Under the pieces are notes generated by a model. The model did no database searches, was not told where the DNA came from, and worked only from the letters and a program-made list of their open reading frames with translations. DNA of 64,000 bases, taken from assembly GCF_014898815.1 (NCBI RefSeq), contig NW_026515549.1, forward strand, positions 372,001 through 436,000, read 5' to 3'. This document shows, one piece after another, positions 63,101 through 64,000 of the stretch; within the stretch, counting starts at the first letter, position 1, and each line of letters opens with the position of its first letter. This DNA comes from Panonychus citri (Eukaryota > Arthropoda > Arachnida > Trombidiformes > Tetranychidae). A program made the position numbers and the translations under genes.

Positions 63101-64000
63101 CTCGTAATTGGAGATGAATTGAGATACGTAATTGTTGTTGCTCGAGGTGTTGGTGGTGGTAAAATCTGTACGAAGGCTACCAAGCACAAAGGTGGATGAA
63201 CCATATCCTTCGGTATCAAGTAGACCTTCATTGGTTTCTTTTCCTCTCCTCCCAAACAGGACAGAATGATTTGATCTGTCCGATCCCGGGTGTGATAACT
63301 AAACAAGTTAAAACACCATGGAGAGGGTAACATGACAATAATAGTAACGGTAGAGTCATTTTGTTGTTGTTTTCAAACAAACAATCAATTTTGATAAATG
63401 AAAGGATTGAATAGTAAATAAATAAATGGAAACCACAATTCTGATTTTCATCAATATGATATTATCTCTCAATCAATCAATCAAAATAGACAAACAGATA
63501 TACACACATTTACGAAGAGATCAGAAATTATGAATCAACAAAAATGGAGAAAAAAACAAAAAGGTTATTAAAAATTTGACCTACTTGATTTGATGAGGTT
63601 CGTTGCAAGGATTCAACCGGAAGTGTTGATCTGAAAAAAATGAAATCGGGAAAGAGAAGGGAAAGAAAAGAGAGAGAGAGAAGGTAGAAAACAGAAAATA
63701 ATTGACAGGAAGGAGGTGGTGGTAGAGAATAAGAAAAAGAGAATTAAATTGATTGTAGTGAATAAAATGAATGAATAATTTGCCAGAATAGAAAAGAAAA
63801 ACTTACTGTGTAGAATAAAGAGCCGTTAGACTGGTTTTAACTCCTCTGTTTAGTAATGGGGAGAAAAGAATAAGAAAATTTCGATCAGTTAATCAGAGAG
63901 AATTAAAGATGAGAAAAGGGAAGAACATGGAAGAAAAATGGAGAAGAGAAAACCTAAAATAGCTTCGAAATGATACCTCTGAGTCAGCTCTTCATCCATT
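60138..64000 (-). CDS. hppy: MAP4K3/5-type kinase (happyhour), C-terminal half
   Basis: Germinal-centre-family MAP kinase kinase kinase kinase, acting in JNK, mTORC1 and EGFR-related signalling. Exons (minus strand): >64000-63977, 63845-63807, 63630-63585, 63298-63050, 62477-61533, 61382-61115, 61040-60948, 60627-60501 and 60228-60138. All junctions are in phase, and about 627 aa are encoded here. The first residues (MDEELTQRG) match the post-kinase region of MAP4K3. A Ser/Pro-rich linker follows with PPSAPPRRKDKR, and GLPPTPKVHMGACFSKVF opens a complete citron-homology (CNH) domain: CEEGIYTLNLNQL, LYPRRTTW, CCVARNPYNGYKYLCG, YPMLCVGVKRG, FKIESI and AFHKHGMQGRSF. The terminus LYILAGHEASY matches the family. 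The kinase domain lies beyond the right edge. The small exons at 63.6-64.0 kb rest on splice phase as well as similarity. Confidence 0.92.

Noticed and set aside
1..64000. CRISPR arrays, tRNA or rRNA genes, complete transposons
   Set aside because: No regularly spaced repeats, no convincing tRNA cloverleaf and no transposase or reverse-transcriptase motifs were seen in either strand by eye. Covariance-model scans could not be run.

Overview
The window is nuclear DNA from an arthropod, most likely a mite or other chelicerate with a compact, AT-rich genome. The reasons are genes with many short introns (often 60-110 bp, GT...AG), arthropod families (a Beat-type immunoglobulin protein, a divergent ionotropic receptor, a Stripe/EGR zinc-finger factor) and His/Gln/Asn/Ser homopolymers in several proteins. 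No bacterial, plasmid or viral features were seen. The species cannot be named from the sequence alone.

Left part (1-13.9 kb): two closely related glucosylceramidase (GBA-type, GH30) copies lie in the same orientation, about 11.4 kb apart. The left copy carries two in-frame stops and frameshifts. The right copy has one single-base deletion. Between them are a BLVRB-like flavin/biliverdin reductase, a LENG1-like CIR-domain protein, a small unrecognised gene and a 4 kb intergenic stretch.

Middle part (14.4-32.6 kb): a beat-family gene on the minus strand has a 3.2 kb intron that holds a single-exon ionotropic receptor on the opposite strand. It is followed by a five-exon cysteine-rich secreted protein, a SMURF HECT ubiquitin ligase with no visible C2 domain, and IFT52. 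IFT52 is convergent with a beta-glucuronidase gene that carries two frame breaks.

Right part (33.9-64 kb): an EGR/Stripe transcription factor on the minus strand has two proximal exons, a 6.3 kb intron and a first coding exon at 42.7-43.4 kb. A second possible first exon lies at 55.6-56.1 kb with the same splice phase. A recent direct duplication of about 1.7 kb has one copy in the EGR intron and one upstream of the gene. The 12 kb between the two first exons is rich in microsatellites and holds no gene I can support. The window ends with a TMEM138 homologue (single exon, plus strand) and the C-terminal half of a MAP4K3/5-type kinase (happyhour), including its whole CNH domain, on the minus strand.

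Functional themes: lysosomal glycoside hydrolysis (GBA, beta-glucuronidase), cilium biology (IFT52, TMEM138), chemosensation and axon guidance (IR, Beat), and signalling (SMURF, MAP4K, EGR). Across nearly all noncoding DNA the word AATTGTT and its complement recur far more often than composition predicts. All exon boundaries were deduced by hand from splice consensus, reading phase and family similarity. Family assignments rest on recalled family sequences, not on a database search.
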